A stretch of 64,000 nt of DNA from Polytrichum commune (taxonomy: Eukaryota; Streptophyta; Polytrichopsida; Polytrichales; Polytrichaceae): the NCBI GenBank assembly GCA_950295325.1, contig OX485809.1, forward strand, positions 25,296,001 through 25,360,000. The letters run 5' to 3'. A program made the translations under genes and the position numbers. Every line of letters starts with the position of its first letter. Position 1 is the stretch's first letter. The notes beneath the pieces are model-generated. The model made no database searches and was not told the origin of the DNA. It saw nothing but the letters and a program-made list of their open reading frames with translations. Shown here piece by piece: positions 62,761-64,000 of this stretch.

Positions 62761-62769
62761 TAGGGTTTA
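62761..62769 (-). promoter_or_regulatory. Telo-box (TAAACCCTA) at the probable transcription start of the RH3-type gene
   Basis: It reads TAAACCCTAGAGCTCC on the minus strand, about 50 bases before the candidate 5' splice donor. The intervening C/T-rich, ATG-free sequence (62711-~62765) would be a noncoding first exon. The exact transcription start is not determinable. Confidence 0.5.
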
Positions 62770-62829
62770 GGGGTGCGAGCCTCCGTGGGAGGGGAGGCCA
62801 GGGCAAGTTTGAGTACGGCGGCCGTCTAT

Positions 62830-64000
62830 TTGTGTTATTCTCATGAGCACTCTATGAGAGCACACCATGACTCTCTAGTCCTCTTCATTTGTCAAGATTC
62901 TTTAAGGGGAAACTTAGGGCGAAAGATGTACCTGGGTGATTCAATTGAGTGTCTTGGTCGGTTGTTTGCAGTAGATCGTAGATTTTGATGAGAATTTTAG
63001 TCACACCTTTTGTTTTCTTCCCATTTGTGGTTGAGATGTGGTGGAGTTCGTAACCCTAAAGTATGCCTATATGGCTATGGTGGCACTTGGTGATCTTGAG
63101 GTATGCATGACATGGGTATTAAATGGGTATTTGGGCATTACTCAACGTTCATCTCTCGTTTTATAGGCCCTCATAAATAACACTCGGATGTTCGAAAAGT
63201 TGCCCATGTAGATTCAAATTCAGACCGAGCTCCCAACATCTCATTATTATATTTTAAGGACTCATGTTGTTGAGTAATGTTATGAGATGTTTGGCACTAC
63301 ACTAATATATTGTATTTAGCATCACCAGTCATATTTGTCATGCTCAATACTAATGGTAAACCACCCGTGCAGTGTCACCAACACTTAATGTAAACCTAAA
63401 ATGATTTGTCATTCCTTGTAATAAGATTTGGACATTCTAATTTTACAACATCGCAATTATTGTCACTTACTAAGTGATTTTTCATCCAAATTTCAATCAT
63501 CCATGACGATATTTCATTCTATAAATGCTAGGGTGCACAATATACCAAAAATGGATGAACTAAATGTAAATTAGGATGACATTATTTGTAAACTATTTCA
63601 TAAGAAGTGGCATTAGATAACTTTCCACATTGACATAAAATACCATATGACACTTAATACAACATCTAGTGTAGTAAACCTAAGGTATGCATAAATGGGT
63701 GGTGTTGATGTTTGGCATTAGAGTTAGTCGTAAAGTACAAGGATTGATTGGGGTCAAATTGCCTTGATGGTCCCATGTTTCAATGTAATCAAAAAGTCTC
63801 GGAGTGTTGCTTTGAGTTTTAGACACCAACATGTTTTATATTCATATAACTAAGAATCTTCTCATCTTTTTGCCATCCATGTGCACATGCATCTCATTGT
63901 TCCTCTCGCCACACGTGTGCTTCTCAAGTAGAATCAAACTTAAGAAAAAACTCAATTTTTCTCATAGTTTTTTTGCCATGAAATAGAGCAAAATTACTTC
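62830..64000. other. Intergenic repeat-containing DNA right of the helicase gene
   Basis: No gene recognised. 63455-63680 is a reverse copy of the dispersed repeat at 25200-25365. The block aagtatgcctatatgg/aaggtatgcataaatggg recurs at ~63059 and ~63681, and gttgagtaatgttatga at ~63270 is also seen at ~41292. Confidence 0.5.
63455..63680 (-). repeat. Dispersed repeat, reverse copy of 25200-25365
   Basis: The minus strand shares actacacta-atgt, ttaagtgtcatatggta, gccacttcttatgaaa and ggatgaaaaatcactt with the plus strand at 25.2-25.4 kb. This copy carries ~20 extra bases in the middle. No terminal inverted repeats seen. Confidence 0.65.

Overview
The window is nuclear DNA of a plant (streptophyte). 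Three complete plant genes occupy the right-hand third, all on the minus strand. They have plant GT-AG introns, and two of their families (the TPLATE subunit and the chloroplast RH3-type DEAD-box helicase) are plant lineages. TPLATE is clearly diverged from the Arabidopsis protein, and the helicase gene has no intron in its coding part. I suspect a non-seed lineage (bryophyte, lycophyte, fern or charophyte), but the sequence alone does not settle this.

Layout. About 1-44 kb is gene-poor, repeat-rich intergenic DNA. It holds a possible LTR end with an internal minisatellite (1-1.8 kb); a ~245-bp tandem repeat split by a Pogo/Tigger-like DNA transposon with a transposase remnant (3.7-5.8 kb); a small TA-flanked MITE with nearly the same termini as that transposon (11.8-12.1 kb); several minisatellites; a hAT-like MITE with ~50-bp terminal repeats and perfect 8-bp target duplications (18.8-19.1 kb); a decayed LINE whose ORF1 zinc knuckle is fused by deletion to its reverse transcriptase (29.8-31.4 kb); a large inverted repeat (32.9-33.6 kb); and two copies of a ~350-bp segment 3.3 kb apart (33.8 and 37.1 kb). 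Long poly(G)/poly(C) runs of 10-29 bases recur throughout.

Genes. (1) 44487-47856: five-exon, probably plastid-targeted glyoxalase I-like/VOC protein, 207 aa, with all four metal ligands. Its introns carry a MITE-like element and a tandem duplication that includes a relic of exon 2. (2) 50157-57488: eleven-exon TPLATE gene, 1152 aa, the large subunit of the TPLATE/TSET endocytic adaptor complex. All splice phases close into one reading frame. (3) 59857-62028: RH3-type organellar DEAD-box RNA helicase with a GUCT domain and a C-terminal zinc knuckle, coded in a single exon, with a probable noncoding 5' exon and telo-boxes upstream.

The three genes are separate plant transcription units with no operon relationship: one serves endocytosis, one organellar RNA metabolism and one probably plastid small-molecule metabolism. 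I see no prokaryotic, viral or CRISPR system. The most interesting content is the transposon biology: the Pogo element with a reconstructable empty site, its MITE partner, and the repeat and exon duplication inside the glyoxalase gene.
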